NCBI GenBank assembly: GCA_964030785.1
Contig: OZ034968.1
Span: 64,330,899 to 64,394,898 of the forward strand
Length of the DNA stretch: 64,000 nucleotides
Source: Siderastrea siderea
Lineage: Eukaryota > Cnidaria > Anthozoa > Scleractinia > Rhizangiidae
Reading direction: 5' to 3'
The notes under the pieces are model-generated. The model was not told where the DNA came from. It did not search any database and worked only from the letters and a program-made list of their open reading frames with translations. This document shows positions 33,286 to 46,975 of this stretch, one piece after another (the stretch's first letter is position 1; each line of letters begins with the position of its first letter). The position numbers and the translations under genes are program-made.

Positions 33286-36200
33286 TATATAGCAAACAAG
33301 TGGATAGTGTTTTTGGCGCGCTCTGATTGGCTACTCACACTTGAGATAGTATTCGCTATTACCTCCCGGCATTGTTCTTGATTTCTCAGAAAAACTTGAC
33401 AAACCGAGGTATTTGGTGTTGGCTTGATCTACGGGTTTGTTTTATACCAAAACACTTTTTCATCGCCGTGTCGGTTGGTAGTTGTTCACTTTGCCACTTC
33501 GCTGCTTGGCAAATATCCACCACTATTTACCTCCAATCCGCTTAATGATTGTTTACTACTGCAGAAGTATAGAATGCGATACGACTTTCTAACATTACAG
33601 CGTGCAACACGGCAATAGAGTGGTTTTCAGTTTTCAGGAAAACTGATACTTAAAGTAGATGACACTGGCTTTTGAAGCTCATTTTGCAGTGCGTTCTTTC
33701 TAGTCGGTTTGTGGGAAATGCGAGAAGTGCACCACGAACGAAGGAAATGACAACTGGCAGCTGAGAAACCGCATTTGGTCGTTTTCCTCCGAATCCTGAG
33801 TCTCACGTTATAACCCGCAGCTTGTGCAACCCTGAAGAGGAATCGCGTTGTACTTTTGCTATTAATATTCACGGTCATACTGCAAGCAGCGACTCCAGGG
33901 TGGATCACTCACGGTGCAATTTCAAGTGTGCGAAGCACCGTCTGGTTCGCTTTACAATCATAACAGCAAGATAAAAAACCGGCTCAAAACATTCTCACAA
34001 AAGCCATTTTTGTTTCTGACGATTTCTCCAGACAAAAACGTCTGCTTTTGGTTCTTATACATCAAGCTATCAATAAACATTTGACTGAAGCTAATGTGGG
34101 TACAGATGTGAGCTCCAGCGACAAACTGGGCCATTTATCCGCTCGACTGAAAATGGTCGTCAACGTCAACCCTAGACCGACGTCACTGCAAACTGCTCTC
34201 CTACATGCGGATGCCTTCTATCTCCTTCTGGCTACTAAACTGCAACACAGCCCTCACTTTTGTGTTGAATAGTTGCTGCACGATCCGTAGAGCGAGTTTG
34301 AATACGGAGAGTGGGACTGGGGATAGACAAGGCTCGCGCACGACAATCCACGCATTCGGTTCTTCGCGCCTCGCAAGTGTCCGCGTTAAAATGCGAGAGT
34401 TTTGCAATCTACCCGGCTACAAACTGTCGGTATATCTGGCCACTTTTTTGGCGCGTTGCGTATTCCAAAAAATATATCGTCCAGACGTAAAATGCAAGCT
34501 TATTCCTCGCCAATAATTTCTCTGTAATTTCCTTTTGAAAGACCAAAAGACATTCCAAGCGAAGAGATAACTGTGAGATGTGGTACCGATCCGGGAAAAA
34601 CGACTGTATAAGAGGATACCCTTATACGTGATAATGGAATAGGGAAAGGCGACATTCCTTCGCCAAGTTTTAACTTACCTAATGTAGTCCTTGCACTAGC
34701 GCACTGAAAGTCACACGAGCACCACTTTTCAACTCAACTCTGACTAGATTGTCTTCCTTTTCTTTCGTCCACGCTCCGCGTGGAGGCCTCCATCTTGAAA
34801 TCATGTGATGAAAGAACGAAATCTGATTGGTTGATTACATTGGACCAAGGATGTGATGATGAAAAGTGCCTTGGGAACGAAGGTGGCGCTCACAGGATCC
34901 CTATGGGGTCGGGGCTCCATTGCTTCACTACAGGGCTCCATTTATGGTCACTGTTAGCTCTAAGCAGAGCAAGGCTTTGGATGCGGGGTCCAGGGCTCCT
35001 TCATCCTAACTTTGGAACCTTGAGCACAGGATTTATGGAGACAAGACAATTGCTGTCCGTAATCCCGCTTAAATTTCACCGCCATTTTCTGTCATTTCTG
35101 GTTGTCAACGATTTCAATCGCAAGAAAAATGACAAAATTCGACTTTATTCACATTAGCCGTCACACCTGACGAATTTGCTATTGTATCTATGTATTGCTG
35201 TTTGACTTTATTACATTCCCTTATTTAGGCCTCCAAATACAACTGTTTTTAGAGGTCATGGTGTGCGAAGAATTTGTAGAAGTCGGAGAGCATCCCAGAC
35301 ATTTGCCTGAGCTTTTTTATTCTAATATTTGGCTAGGAACGTCATTAAACTGATTCGCTTTCGTTTTGAATGCTTGCGACAGTTACACTGAAACGCATCA
35401 TTTTTCTCGACAGGGAAAAAAAACTCATTCAATTAAAACTTTTTCCTGATGCGTCTACAAATTTTGTCAACGTCTTTCAGTGAAACCGTAATGTCGAAAC
35501 ATCAGTGGAAGTGAAGAGGCACAAAATGTTGAACATTGTTTTCGTCTGTTCACAACTGGTGCAGTACGGAGGCAAGACCGCTTGAGGTAGTTTCGCAGTA
35601 CGTAGTTCCCTCCCTATGGTCAAAACATTTTTTTGGTATCTAGTAATTTCTTTGTCCTTTCCGTTATGCGTGGAATAAGGAACCTGGCAACTGAAATTTA
35701 AGATTTCTTGATCTGGTTGACTTACTTATTACCCCCTATTTTAACAGAGGTTTTTCATTTTTTTTGTCCTTTGTGTTTCGTAGACTATTCGCGGCTGTCT
35801 TTGACGCTGAACGTTTCTTACTTATTGAAAAATGCTCGAAGAACTACAACATCGCAGTAGGAGTTTTCTTCAAAATAAAAATAAAACCATTTAAAAACGT
35901 CGATTTTTCTTTATTCGACCCGTTATCCTCGGAAATAAATAAGCAAGCAAATAAAATTTGGCAACATTGATCACTACTAGAAACGGATCGAGGGGGTTCA
36001 AACCATAAAATGCTGCCGGCTTTTCTTTAGTTCGAGCTGTTATCATTAACACAAGGAACAAAGTTTAAGCAACATTGCAGGGATTAAAAACTGGGATCTC
36101 TGTGCGCACTGAGAAAATTCCACTTGGGAGCTGCAGTTGTAAAATGTTTGGTTGAAATTTGCCTTCACGCCGCGCGTTTTGCCCAAAGCAGAGTCTAAAT

Positions 36201-39200
36201 CACACTGTGATAAATGCACAATGCAAAATAAAACATGCCTAGAAGTTTTACAGTTTCGCAAGTCATGCCAGGAATGAAAAACACTTAATTTAACAGGCTT
36301 TTGTTTTGATTTGCTTATACAATTCAACGCACAAACACGTAATCATGGATCGATTTACAAGGCGGCAGGTTAATTAGCTAACAGTGAGACATCACTGATG
36401 AACACAACAAAATCAAAGTGCTTTACTGACAGCAGGTGGAAATAAAGGCAAAAAGCCCTGAGGGAAATAATATCATGCTGAAGCGATTTTAAATTGAATG
36501 AACTACAACTCTATTGTGTCCCTGTGATTGTTTGTTTGGTCACTTGCACGTGTTTGCGATTATTTCAAAGCGTCTGAAATAGTTAGAAAAAACATTGGTA
36601 TACTTTGCTTCGCTGAATTGAGTTAAAAAGTCTGTTAGGTTTAAAGCAATCTAACTATTCTTGGAGAAAGAGACAAGAGGATGAATTTAACGTCTCAGTT
36701 TTGACTGAACGTCGTTCATGAATTACTTAGGGCTCGAACCTACCCGTAAAATATCGTAAAACCGACTAAATACTGACAAATTCATGCAGTAACTTAATTC
36801 ATTACTAAGTGAAGCTTTTCAGACTTTTGATAGCATCCAGCAATGCCTGGATCACACTGCAAAACTGTTCCACTTTTCATTCAGTTTACTCGCTAACCTC
36901 TTTAATGTCGTAAGGTTGGTACAATCAAGGTATTTTATGCAAAAATATTGATTTTATTGTGAAAAACAAACAGCGATACCCGAAGGCAAATTGCTTTGCA
37001 ACGCAACACGTACCTTGAAAGTTATATTAATTTATGAACCGCTTATTGGGATTATAATCAGAAGACCTTCAATCATCATAATTAATATTGACTATTTTGA
37101 GAATCAAAAAATCGTCCTTTCTATAGGTCCTTCAGCTAAGCTTGTTGCAGGTCAGTAAAACTGGATTGTCATTACTATACGCTTAAGATTCTCGCCCATA
37201 ACCCCTATACGCTTAGGATTCTCGCGTAAAACAATTCGCCCATAACAAGCCACTTAAATGTACTGATTCGGCCAGTTCGACTGTCGTGTGTGGAAAACAT
37301 AGCATTCAAATCTTCCTAGATTCATTACTTCAATCGTATCGTTAAGTTTTCTGTCTTTCAGTCACAAAACATGGCGGCAGTGTTACACGCCACATTTTCC
37401 CGCGCTTCTAGCGCGTGGCCACGTGGACCACCTGCGTGACACATGCTCCGCACATGGCGTGCTTAGTTTTTGTGTAAAATCAAAACATTTACTTTTAAAT
37501 CACTACTCCCTGTATCATTTGTTTTATGTCACTGCTGATTGAAATCATCACTTTCTAAAAACTTCAATCAACTCATTCTTTGTACTTGATTTCTCACACA
37601 AATGTTTGTTCTTTGTTTACCGATACGACTCCTTTCATCACGAACATCTCGGTGCCTCATAATCGCTACCGCCTTGCTCTTATTAAGTTCCTCTCGTCCT
37701 CAGAGGACAAAAAGATTACAAAGCGTTTTGGTCATTGTATACGGAGATATTCACCGTATTGAAATTGGCTTATTCACAGACACGCGCCAGAGAAACAAAA
37801 TGTTTGCTGTTATTATCACTTCAGAAGTTTAAGTATTTCTTGACTCTTGGAGGATAGCAGATGAAATACATGTTTGCTGTAAGATTCTTCACGTCTGAGG
37901 AAGGAAACTCTAGAATTTAAACTTTCTTAATATAATTGTTATCGAAGGAAAGAATCGTATTGAACAAGTAAAATGTTTTCATTCCTGACATTTTTAGTCC
38001 ACTTTCGAGTAGGATTAAAGTGCATTATTTCGAGTGGAATATCTGGAACTGTTTGCTTCAGATAACAAATATTTGCAGGGTACTGTTATTAAGATAATGT
38101 TTGACAAAACGCAGTTTTATTTCGAGTTGTGCGGTCCATTGTTAACATAGGAGGTTAAAATTGCCAAAACACAAACTATTTCCAAAACTAGCCTGTCTCA
38201 ATCCCTTTTGTAGACGCAATATTTTGTCCAGTCAATCAATCAGCTATTGCTTTGACCTTTTGCAATTGTAATCATGCATCTAACTCTACCTCTAAATTGA
38301 ATTAGCATGCGGGTTTGCAGATAACCTTATACCCAGGCAAATGACTCAACAGAAAGGACTTTTACCATCGCTTTGTTGCACCGCAAGAATGAAGAAATTC
38401 GCCAATTAGCTGATCAATAATTTCCTGGGGTCAAAATCTCCAAATACTACAAATTTGCCGCATTCAGGATTTCAAGTCTCCGTATTGCAGTGTTGAATTG
38501 GTCCCCTGAATTTCAAGAATTTATTTCTGATCTCTAGCTGCCTAAAGCAAAAATTAACTTCAGTCAGTGCATTACTTTCAGTCAGTTATTCTTCCCTTTC
38601 GCAAAGTTTTGAGTTCAGCGACACGCTACATGTCATACTAAAAAGTGAACAATCTCAACTGAGATATGTTTTGATAAGTATTTGCTTTTTATCGCAATTT
38701 CCGGACAAGGAGGTAAACATTTTCGAAATTATTAACATTTATTTTGCTGATATCGGACTACTGTTCTGATATCTAAACGGCCTAATCCAGTATCCAACTC
38801 TCCTTCATTTACTATTCAATAGTCGAGCGCCCCAAACATGGAATTTGATGATGAGTCGAGCGCCAGTGATTCATTTCCCGCCAAAACTGGAGCCCTCCTT
38901 TGTGAGTCATTTGCACTGCGGGCGTCCTCGCGGGTGTTCCACTATCTGCGCACTGATGGACGCTGTGGGCAAGCCACATCATTGAACTTGGCCTTCTTCG
39001 TTAGTTGTACTTCGCACTTGGAGTTTCTTGCTGGTGTATCCCATACACCTAGAACAAAAATTGCATCTTTGCTTTACACCTAAATGATAACTTGATAAGC
39101 CAAAACCAGTACATCGTCCATGATCGTCGTTGCCTTTCAGTCGCTTGAAGACTCCAAGTCATCGTATGTTTTTGCGTCGTGATTTCTTCCAAACGTTTGC

Positions 39201-42200
39201 AACTCCTTTTAGCACTGGGACTTAGCAACTATCCTTTCAGTTTAAGGCGTAATTCGACGACCCTTGAAAATGCCGAAAAAAAATTCCCTAACCCCCCCCT
39301 TCGAGTGGACCGTCCCCCCTATGGCCCACTAGAGGGAGTCGAGTACCCCCCGGGAGTGAAGAGTGAAGTGACGTTCACACCAGGCTCGACCAGTCTGGAT
39401 GCATCCCAAAATTATGTCTCAACACCAGAAAAAACACTTTTTCACTTGATGTTTCCCGGGTACTGAACAGTTGAGAACAAAAAGGTTGGAAAAAAAGAGG
39501 GAAACATACGTGCTAAATCTCATGCATCTTGTTAATCGTCACGCGCGCGAAGTAACGCGATCAAGTACGTGGAATGGAGTCAAAATCGAAATATTCTGCC
39601 TGTAGAAAACAATTTAGCCGCTCGTCCAATCTCACACTGTTGTTGTTTTTAACCGGTGTAGCTGGCGGGGAAATGTGCGATGACACGGATGAAGCCGCAA
39701 ATGCCCTAAAACTAATTAAAGGGGGCAGCGAAGCCACGCAAAGAGATTCCAAAATATGAAATACTTCTCTGTTGTTGGCAGTGATAAGCATTACCTTTAA
39801 AATTTCTGGCATTTACATTATTATCGGCGAAAATAACGCTTAATTGTTTTTGTGTGCGTGTTTGGTGAAGCACTTGATGAAAAATCGAGATTGTCGAAAG
39901 CGCTACAGAATGTTCCGTGACTTGCTCACTCAATCCCAGGATCAGTCAGTTCTTCCGGTAAGGGGAGAAATTCTTCGTACTAAAAGAGCAGAGAAAAACG
40001 GCAAAATTAATAAGATTTTGTTGTGAAACGCGAAACCGAGGTTAAGACCTGTTACTATTCTAGGAAGCTTAAGATATGTGAGCTCAAAAATAAATAAACT
40101 GAACGTGCAAGATTTTACGGTTGACTCCCGAAATCGGACGACATTAGCTGACACGACAGTGATTATTACAGTGATTGCGGTGTGACCTCTCCCACGTACA
40201 TTGTCTACCAGTAAAAGCCCCTTCAGTGTTAAACAGCATGAAGACAAAACAGTCACGATCATTTACTTGGACAAAGTACATGTCGCCAGTTCAAGAACTG
40301 TGGGGGTGGGTAGAGGAAATGTAAAAATCGTGAAGCCATGAAATCTGCGTACAAAGGTTGCAAGATTTGCGGTTACCGAACTGTAAATGATTCCCAGCGA
40401 AGCGTACCTTATCCGCAATCCTTCAAATATGATTTTCTCCCTTTCCTGTCATGAACATGACAGACAATTATTGATCTACTAGTAATCACTTAACTGCCAC
40501 TGTCATAAAGTATTGCTTTAGTTTCAATAGTTGTTTTTCTTGGATCCAAAATAGTTTGTTTTGATGATTTCGATTATCCGATATTGGCTTTGTAGTTCAT
40601 CCACTGGAAAAATACTTTGCGTTGCACTCGTCGAAATCGAGAGAATTAACTCCTCTTTCCACTTTGCAATCATTGCAATGTCCTGGCGATCTTCCTGCTT
40701 TGGTGAAACGGAGCCGTCACATGCTGTCACGTGCTAAGCGGGAGTAGGGACGCAACGAACTTGCCTGGCACGAAAACGATCTTTGGCACGTGATGAAATC
40801 CACCTAAAATATGATACGAAAATAGCAGAAATACCATACCAATGACTTAGCTGAAGTTCAACACAGCAAAGTTATAAATCAGGTATCAGGTACAGCGAAC
40901 GAAAGGTATCAAACGCATTCACACCCGAGATCAGAAGAACCGGGCTAGTGTCCCTGAAAGACACGAACAGAGTAGTGAGAGTTAGGTTAAATTGACCTTT
41001 GATACTTGAACATTTTGGAAGTGAGAAAAATCGAACTGAGCTGAGGATTTAAAACAAATTATTTCAAAGTGTCGATAAATTACAGTTGTGAAACGGCCGT
41101 GACAGATTTTTAACAGAAAAATGGTTTCCCACAACCTTTAACCCAGATCTCTGAGGCCAATATCACTACAAAGCAAATTTAATTAGAAAACACAATCCTT
41201 GAAAATCAGGGAAAAAAGTCATGTTAACTGATTGAAATCGCTCAATGCTGATTCGCTTTATCTTCAAAGTGACCAACAATAAGCAAAATCGCGCATTCAA
41301 AAAAATCGTTGTTTACAAAACACAACTGAAACATATGTTAATTTGGGCGCGATTGTAACATTCCAATACGTTTATTTTTAGCTGCAGTGTAGCGCTGTGT
41401 TCGTGACAATTATACCGCACGCATTTTGCACGCACTCGTTTACGTTTCGGCTCCGTGATTTTGTGAGAAGTTAACTTCATTTGACTTTCAAATATTGTCA
41501 AAACCTTTAACAGGGCAAAAATTTGAATTTTATGGGTTACATTAAAGTGTATAAAAACTACCTGAGAAATCGTGCAATCGATTGTTAACGCATTTGAGAA
41601 TTTGCCCACCTAGAGTGACGTCAACGCTTGTGCATTTTTGGCACCGAAAGTTTCGGAAGAATTGCGTTTTAAAATTAGCGTATGCACTTTTTGTTTTTTA
41701 GGTCGGATCTGTGAACGGAAGAATTTGGGGCTGTAATTAAAACGGACCTTTGCACTAAGGACGCATTGCGAGGTGTTACTCATTCTTGGTCTTCGTTACA
41801 TACGTCATAATCCCATTGTTTTCTGGGTTGTGTTTGTTCTGCAACTCGGCCCGCCCATTGGAGAAAATTGTAATTAAAGCGTGTGAAAAAGGACCAAATT
41901 AAAATTTCTCCTCCCCCCTGCCTCGAAAAGTTGCTCAATGAACAATCAAAATAACCTTTGGACGATGTGTAAGCTAAGATTTTCTCGCCGTTATTTCAGT
42001 TATTGCTTTCATTTTATGCCTGTGTTACTGTTTTTGCTAATTGATCCTAACATCAATGCGATTTAGAGTAAGACTCATTTACTCGGTCCTCTAACCAATC
42101 AATATAATATTGGCCGAATAAAATCGTGTGTACCACCATCACGTCGCAAAAACATCACGCAGTGATCGAAAAATTATGGAATAAAATGTACAATCGGATT

Positions 42201-42425
42201 GCTTGACTCTTTCTTGATCGAATCTCGGACACGCCGAACATTTTCACGCTTTTATTGAGTTGTCAAACGAAAATTTGCTTCCTTTGTTTGCGATTTGGCA
42301 CTTTTGAGATGCAAAAGACGTTTTTTCCATTGTATTGTTCAATATGTCTCTCCCAGCTCCTCCCTAGTTCGGCATTTTCATTGCTCTGTCTCACACCCAT
42401 AACTTTGTCTGCCTCAGCAACAGGG

Positions 42426-42496
42426 CACGTGATTGGTCCGTGAATTAAAGCTGCTTTCCCATTGGCTAGGTTTTGACAATACCGTCAATTTATAAA
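42426..42496 (+). promoter_or_regulatory. Putative Fax promoter: E-box, two inverted CCAAT boxes, TATA box
   Basis: CACGTG at 42426-42431 overlaps the region of an inverted CCAAT (ATTGG 42432-42436). A second ATTGG is at 42461-42465 and TTTATAAA lies at about 42489-42495. The ATG is about 145 bp after the TATA-like element, so a start site near 42520 would give a 5' leader of roughly 120 bases. Order and spacing fit an animal core promoter. Confidence 0.6.
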
Positions 42497-42638
42497 CTTG
42501 AAACGTGCTAATAACGCGTGGTGCTCAACCAAGCTAAAGGTCATTGTTGGGCTTGGCCTTCGTTTGCCAGAGAAAGGCGTTGTATCAGAACGAACGGTTG
42601 ATCATTGAGCATTACTTTCTTGATTTTCTAGCGTAAAT

Positions 42639-43880
42639 ATGGCGACAGAAGTCGAATCACCGCCGGTAGTCGATGCAGGTGCAGATCAACCAGAAACGAA
42701 ACCAGAAGAGGTTGCTAAAGCCGACGAAAATCATGTCGAGGAGAAGCAAGATGATCAAGCGGCGGCCGATGAAAACAAGCCAGCCGAAGGCGAAGCGAAC
42801 GCGGTCGCTGAAGGCGAAAAGAAAGAAGAAGAAAGCCCTGCTCCACCGAAAGTTTTACTCTATCAACATCCACCGTGGAATTACATCCCTTCACCTCTAC
42901 CTGCCTGCTTAAAAGTTGAAACCTACTGCCGACTGATGAAGATACCTTACCAAAACGTATACAAATCAGGCACAGACCAGAAGTTGCCTTACCTCGAATA
43001 CCAAGGCGAGACAAAGAAACACAACCTCATTAACTACCTAAATTCCAAGTTCGAAGTTGACGCCGATGCTAACCTTAGTGAAAAGGACAAAGCTTGTTCG
43101 CGAGCTTTCCAGTCCATGGCCGAAGAGAACACGTTCTGGAGTTTGATGTACTATCGATGGGTGGATAACTTCGCAGAAACCAAGAAGTACTTCAAGGGTT
43201 TAGATGTTGTGAGAAAGAATGTGCGCCCAAAGCTCGATCAAGGCAAATGTGTAAAGTGTCTAGAAGCTCACGAAATCGGCAAGCACAACAAGGATGAAAT
43301 TTACGCTATCGGCGAGCAAGATCTTCGGGCAATGTCTGCGTTCTTGGACGACAAAGAGTTCTTCATGGGCTCCGAACCCACGACTATCGATTGCACGATG
43401 TTTGGCCTTCTGTCATGCCTTCTGCACACGGCTGACAACTCGCCCCTGGCTAAAGTGGTCCGTGAGGAGCTGAAAAACCTCGTGGATTTCTGCGACCGCA
43501 TGAAGCTCAACTACTGGCTCGATTGGAATGAGCTCTGTTCGGAGGAGCAAGTTGAGGAGACACGACCAAAATCGAGGCTAAGCGTGAAAAAGAAGAAGCG
43601 AACCAAGTCCACTGAGCCGACTGGAGAGGCTAAAGAGGGTGAAGCTAGCGGCGAGAAAGAGGGAGAGGAAAAGAAAGAAGGAGGAGAGAGTAATGAGGCT
43701 GGAGAGGGTGCCGCTGAAGGTGGAGAGAGTGCTGAGGCAGCAGGCGAAGAACCAAAGGAGCAGGCGGAGGCGGCAAAAGAGGAAGAGGCTAAAGAATCGG
43801 AAGAAAAGAAAGAGGAAGAAACCCCAGTGGTAAATGGCGATGCAGCTGAGGCACCAGCGGCCGAAGCAGCTCAGGAATAA
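42639..43880 (+). CDS. FAXC: Failed axon connections (Fax/FAXC) family protein, GST/metaxin-like
   Basis: A single uninterrupted 413-codon frame. Residues 1-70 are acidic low complexity. Residues 71-140 form a thioredoxin-like GST N-terminal domain (KVLLYQHPPWNYIPSPLPAC, then LKVETYCRLMKIPYQ, and KLPYLEY). Residues 150-295 form a GST C-terminal domain of metaxin/Fax type, with EIGKHNKDEIYAIGEQDLRA and FFMGSEPTTIDCTMFGLLSC. Residues 300-413 are Lys/Glu/Ala-rich with KKKKR near 317-321 and no known domain. Drosophila Fax is implicated with the Abl kinase in axon growth; the biochemical role is unclear and glutathione transferase activity is not established. The ATG is the first in frame. A sequence like a splice acceptor (TTTTCTAG) ends 7 bases before it, so a non-coding first exon is possible. 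Confidence 0.93.
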   Translation: MATEVESPPVVDAGADQPETKPEEVAKADENHVEEKQDDQAAADENKPAEGEANAVAEGEKKEEESPAPPKVLLYQHPPWNYIPSPLPACLKVETYCRLMKIPYQNVYKSGTDQKLPYLEYQGETKKHNLINYLNSKFEVDADANLSEKDKACSRAFQSMAEENTFWSLMYYRWVDNFAETKKYFKGLDVVRKNVRPKLDQGKCVKCLEAHEIGKHNKDEIYAIGEQDLRAMSAFLDDKEFFMGSEPTTIDCTMFGLLSCLLHTADNSPLAKVVREELKNLVDFCDRMKLNYWLDWNELCSEEQVEETRPKSRLSVKKKKRTKSTEPTGEAKEGEASGEKEGEEKKEGGESNEAGEGAAEGGESAEAAGEEPKEQAEAAKEEEAKESEEKKEEETPVVNGDAAEAPAAEAAQE

Positions 43881-44236
43881 ACTGTAAGCTTTTCAAATTC
43901 ATTTTCTGTGAACTTTGAGCAAACAAACGCTTCTATAACCTAGCCGAATACTAATGAATTACTTTAGACGTTCAATCCAGGGGCCTAGGTCCCTTTATAT
44001 TGTAATTATTATTTTTCTTGCTTTTAGCAAGATGTACGACCGTTGTCTTTGCTCGGTAGAGGAGGCCTGTATAGTGTGAGCGCTAGTTTGTTCGATTGCT
44101 TTCCGAACTTGGCCTCCGTTGCGAGGGAATAACGTGCGTGCTCAACTCGCGAACCGCCGTTGAAAATTATATTCTTTATACTTCTTGGCTATTATTTACT
44201 CTCAGTCTGTTTTATTGTTACTTTCTGCCCGTTGGA

Positions 44237-44242
44237 AATAAA
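44237..44242 (+). terminator. Polyadenylation signal AATAAA for Fax
   Basis: Canonical AATAAA about 355 bp after the Fax stop. It is the first such hexamer I found downstream on this strand. Confidence 0.55.
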
Positions 44243-45195
44243 GAGAAATCTATTCATTTAGGTCTTAAGTAGCCCCATGGGGAAAGGAATTCGGTTGAAA
44301 ACTCGAAATCGGTGTAATTTTTCGAAGGTGTGTCGGTTTCCGAATTTAGGTGGGGCTGCCGCGAATGAGCGTTTTCGAATTAAGTAGTCGCGATCGGCCT
44401 GATCTTGGTTACATCAGCACAAGGACATTAATTTTTTATCATAATCTTCTGATTGTTTTGAGAAACTTGCAAGTGTAATAATACTCGCGAAGTACCGTAG
44501 AAACTGAGTAGAAGAAGGTACACCAGATCTCATTTGGCCAGAAAAGTAAAAAGTGCGAGTTAGGAAATGGCAAGAAGCGATAGATAAAGAAGCAGTGATA
44601 TTTATATAAGTAAAATTCGCTTCAGACGTACATTAGAAATACAGTATTATGTCAATAAGGACGAACGTATCTATATTCATTCAGTTAACTCGAGGAATTC
44701 GAATGTTTTCTGTTCTGTCAACGTCTTGAATTTATAAATTTGTCGCGTCCTTAACTTTTACACCGCAGTCGACAAATATTTACTATAGTAAGTTTTAATC
44801 TTGTTCGCGTTTTGCTAAATCAGGACAGGATTAAAACAAACTGCTTTCTCATGCAATTTAGATTTACTTGTTTTGCGTGTTGTCTGTAAACTGTGAAAAT
44901 TTGCCAAGTGGGAGCGCTCAAAGTGAGAGATTTAACTGAGGTTTGCCCTTAACATTCTAATCCTATCATCTTAATTAGAATATAATATCTTTCAGTAATT
45001 TTGTTTTAGATCTTTTTCGCTTCTAAAACAGTGCATTGGGAAGCTGTGTACGTCTTTTGCGGTTGATAAGTAGGATAAAGTTAAACTTGCTTAGAATAAC
45101 AAAGTATTGTCATTTGACATTTTATTTTTCCTTAAAAACACAACTTAATTAGGATACATGTTAAGTCTTGTTTGAATTTAGAGTAAAATATTTTC

Positions 45196-45298
45196 TTGGT
45201 GTAATGCATATGGCTTGTATTCCTCTTTAATATGGCTAGCATATTGAAATCATGTTGTGTCCAGGAGGCAGATCAAAAGCTATATACATTACACCAAG
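45196..45298. repeat. Short inverted repeat, CTTGGTGTAATG arms
   Basis: CTTGGTGTAATGCATATGGC on the left is mirrored by an arm whose inverse is CTTGGTGTAATGTATATAGC, separated by about 60 bp. Confidence 0.65.
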
Positions 45299-46694
45299 TT
45301 AGAATAAACCCAAATAAAGTAGCATAGGTTGTATAAGTCAAGGAAGGGCTAGATCAGTTTCAAGGTCCAATTCTCAAAAATAATTTGTTTAGGAGTAATA
45401 CTTTTGCCTGTATTGATGACTGAACTAAAGTTTCTGCTCTTAGATTGCATGCCTGCTTATTTCTCAATTTAGAGATGAATTCCTTCTTCCTCAGTTTTTT
45501 ACTACATGTGTTGCTGTTCATTGACAATTGAGCTATTTGCATGCATTTCTTGGCAGTAAATCAAGCAGGAGGAGTGTTGGGGTAGTTTGCTAGCCCTGAA
45601 TATAGATTTATTTTCATTATTTTGTATTTTTGATCACTAAGTGAAAACGGTTTATTCAATGCTGAAGTCAAATATTGTGATGTAATTTGCATAAAATTGC
45701 TACCTTCCAATTACAGAGCATTTTAATGATATTGGTGTTGTTATTCTCTTTTTGGCTTGCTATATGTAACAGTCAAGTTTCCACAAAAATAGCAAAGTTG
45801 TCTTTGGGATTGTTTTCTTTCACTGAAAAATACTTTGAAAAACATTTTCATTAAAGAGCTTTGAAATTTGGAATTGGTAGCAGTGTCTTTTCCTTTAAAC
45901 TACTGTCAATTGTGTGATGTAAATGGTAGTAGAGTAGTAAGTGAAGGACGTTAGAATCGAATTGAAAAGTGTTGCGAGTAATTAGACATTGGAAGACGTT
46001 TTGTGTAAAATGTATTGTTAAATTATAACTAAGAGATGAGATTAAAAACTGAGCAATCACTAATGCATTTGTTCTGTGTACACTAGTTATCACAATTTCA
46101 TGTGGTTGCTAAGGATCCATATTTGGGTAGAAATATTGTCTTGACACTTCAAAATTTGCAAGTCGCAAGAAAATGGAAGACCTTGTCCGACAAAGCCAAT
46201 ATTATAAGCAGTTTACGTTTTGGCAGATTCTTGTTTTAATGCATGGCTCATTTTATAAAGGGAGGTTACGTAATTCATTCCTGTTGCACAGAATAAAAAA
46301 TTGTGAATTCTTTGCTTTCTGGCACTAAAACACCATTATCTAATTGTTTACATGATATTAACTTTTAAAGTATCTTGCTTTTCATTGATTCACACAGCTG
46401 GTGCAACACGAGTGATGAAAAATTTCATTTGGAATGTAGTGTAGGTGGAAAATTACTACACCTAGTTGGTATTTCAGGATTGGGGCATGCCATGTTTTGT
46501 TCTTGTAGTGCTAGGGGTAAATACAGCTCTGCAGCTTGCTTAAATTAGTTGTTGTGCTAATATCAGTTTATACTTTAAATGATGGAATTTGCCTGTGTAA
46601 AGGTAACCCTTGTCACTCCCAGAGCCAGCAGCCTCATGCCTCTGGGGATTGAGGATAATTAGGTGATGACCGCCAGAGACAAATCAGTTAGCTA

Positions 46695-46975
46695 ATGTGG
46701 TTCTAGTTGAAACATGCAGATGAAATCCTAAAGTGTGATGATTCAAATGAAAGCTATTGCACTATATATTGTTGTTGTGCTAGACAAGGAAGTGGGAACT
46801 TCAGAGACTGGATGAAATTCGAATGAAAGCTGAGGTGGCTTGGCCAAAATCAAATGAAACCTGTTAGTACTTTCCTGTTGTGCTATTTATCATTAAGGTG
46901 GTTCTAACTTGGGAGTCTGAATGAAGTTACTAAAGTGTGACCAACTGAAAGCAAATGTGCAGTATTTCCGGGTCG
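46695..46975 (-). repeat. Decayed units of the ~106-bp repeat, reversed
   Basis: GATGAAATCCTAAAGTGTGA, TTCAAATGAAAGCTATTGCA, GTACTTTCCTGTTGTGCT and AAGGTGGTTCTAAC are the reverse complement of the unit at 1-640. About 2.5 units are visible. Confidence 0.75.

Larger units (their letters stand above)
26020..42400. other. Long stretch with no supported gene
   Basis: No reading frame here has recognisable protein similarity, splice support or length beyond chance; the longest is 147 codons at 28611-29054. It holds two copies of one foldback family (29163, 30310), a nested palindrome (32915-33285), G or C homopolymer runs (about 26440-26458 and 29638-29657), and a CAT/CAA trinucleotide stretch near 30878-30925. 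Distal regulatory DNA or non-coding transcripts could be present but cannot be seen. Confidence 0.6.

Noticed and set aside
34780..35157. 125-codon + strand reading frame
   Set aside because: Composition and sequence show no family features, and no flanking exons could be found.
37368..37445. Gene start at an AACATGGCGGCAG motif
   Set aside because: The frame from this ATG closes after about 22 codons and no donor site with coding continuation was found.
42673..43833. Other frames overlapping Fax on both strands
   Set aside because: They are shadows of the Fax coding region, caused by its biased GAA/AAG codons.
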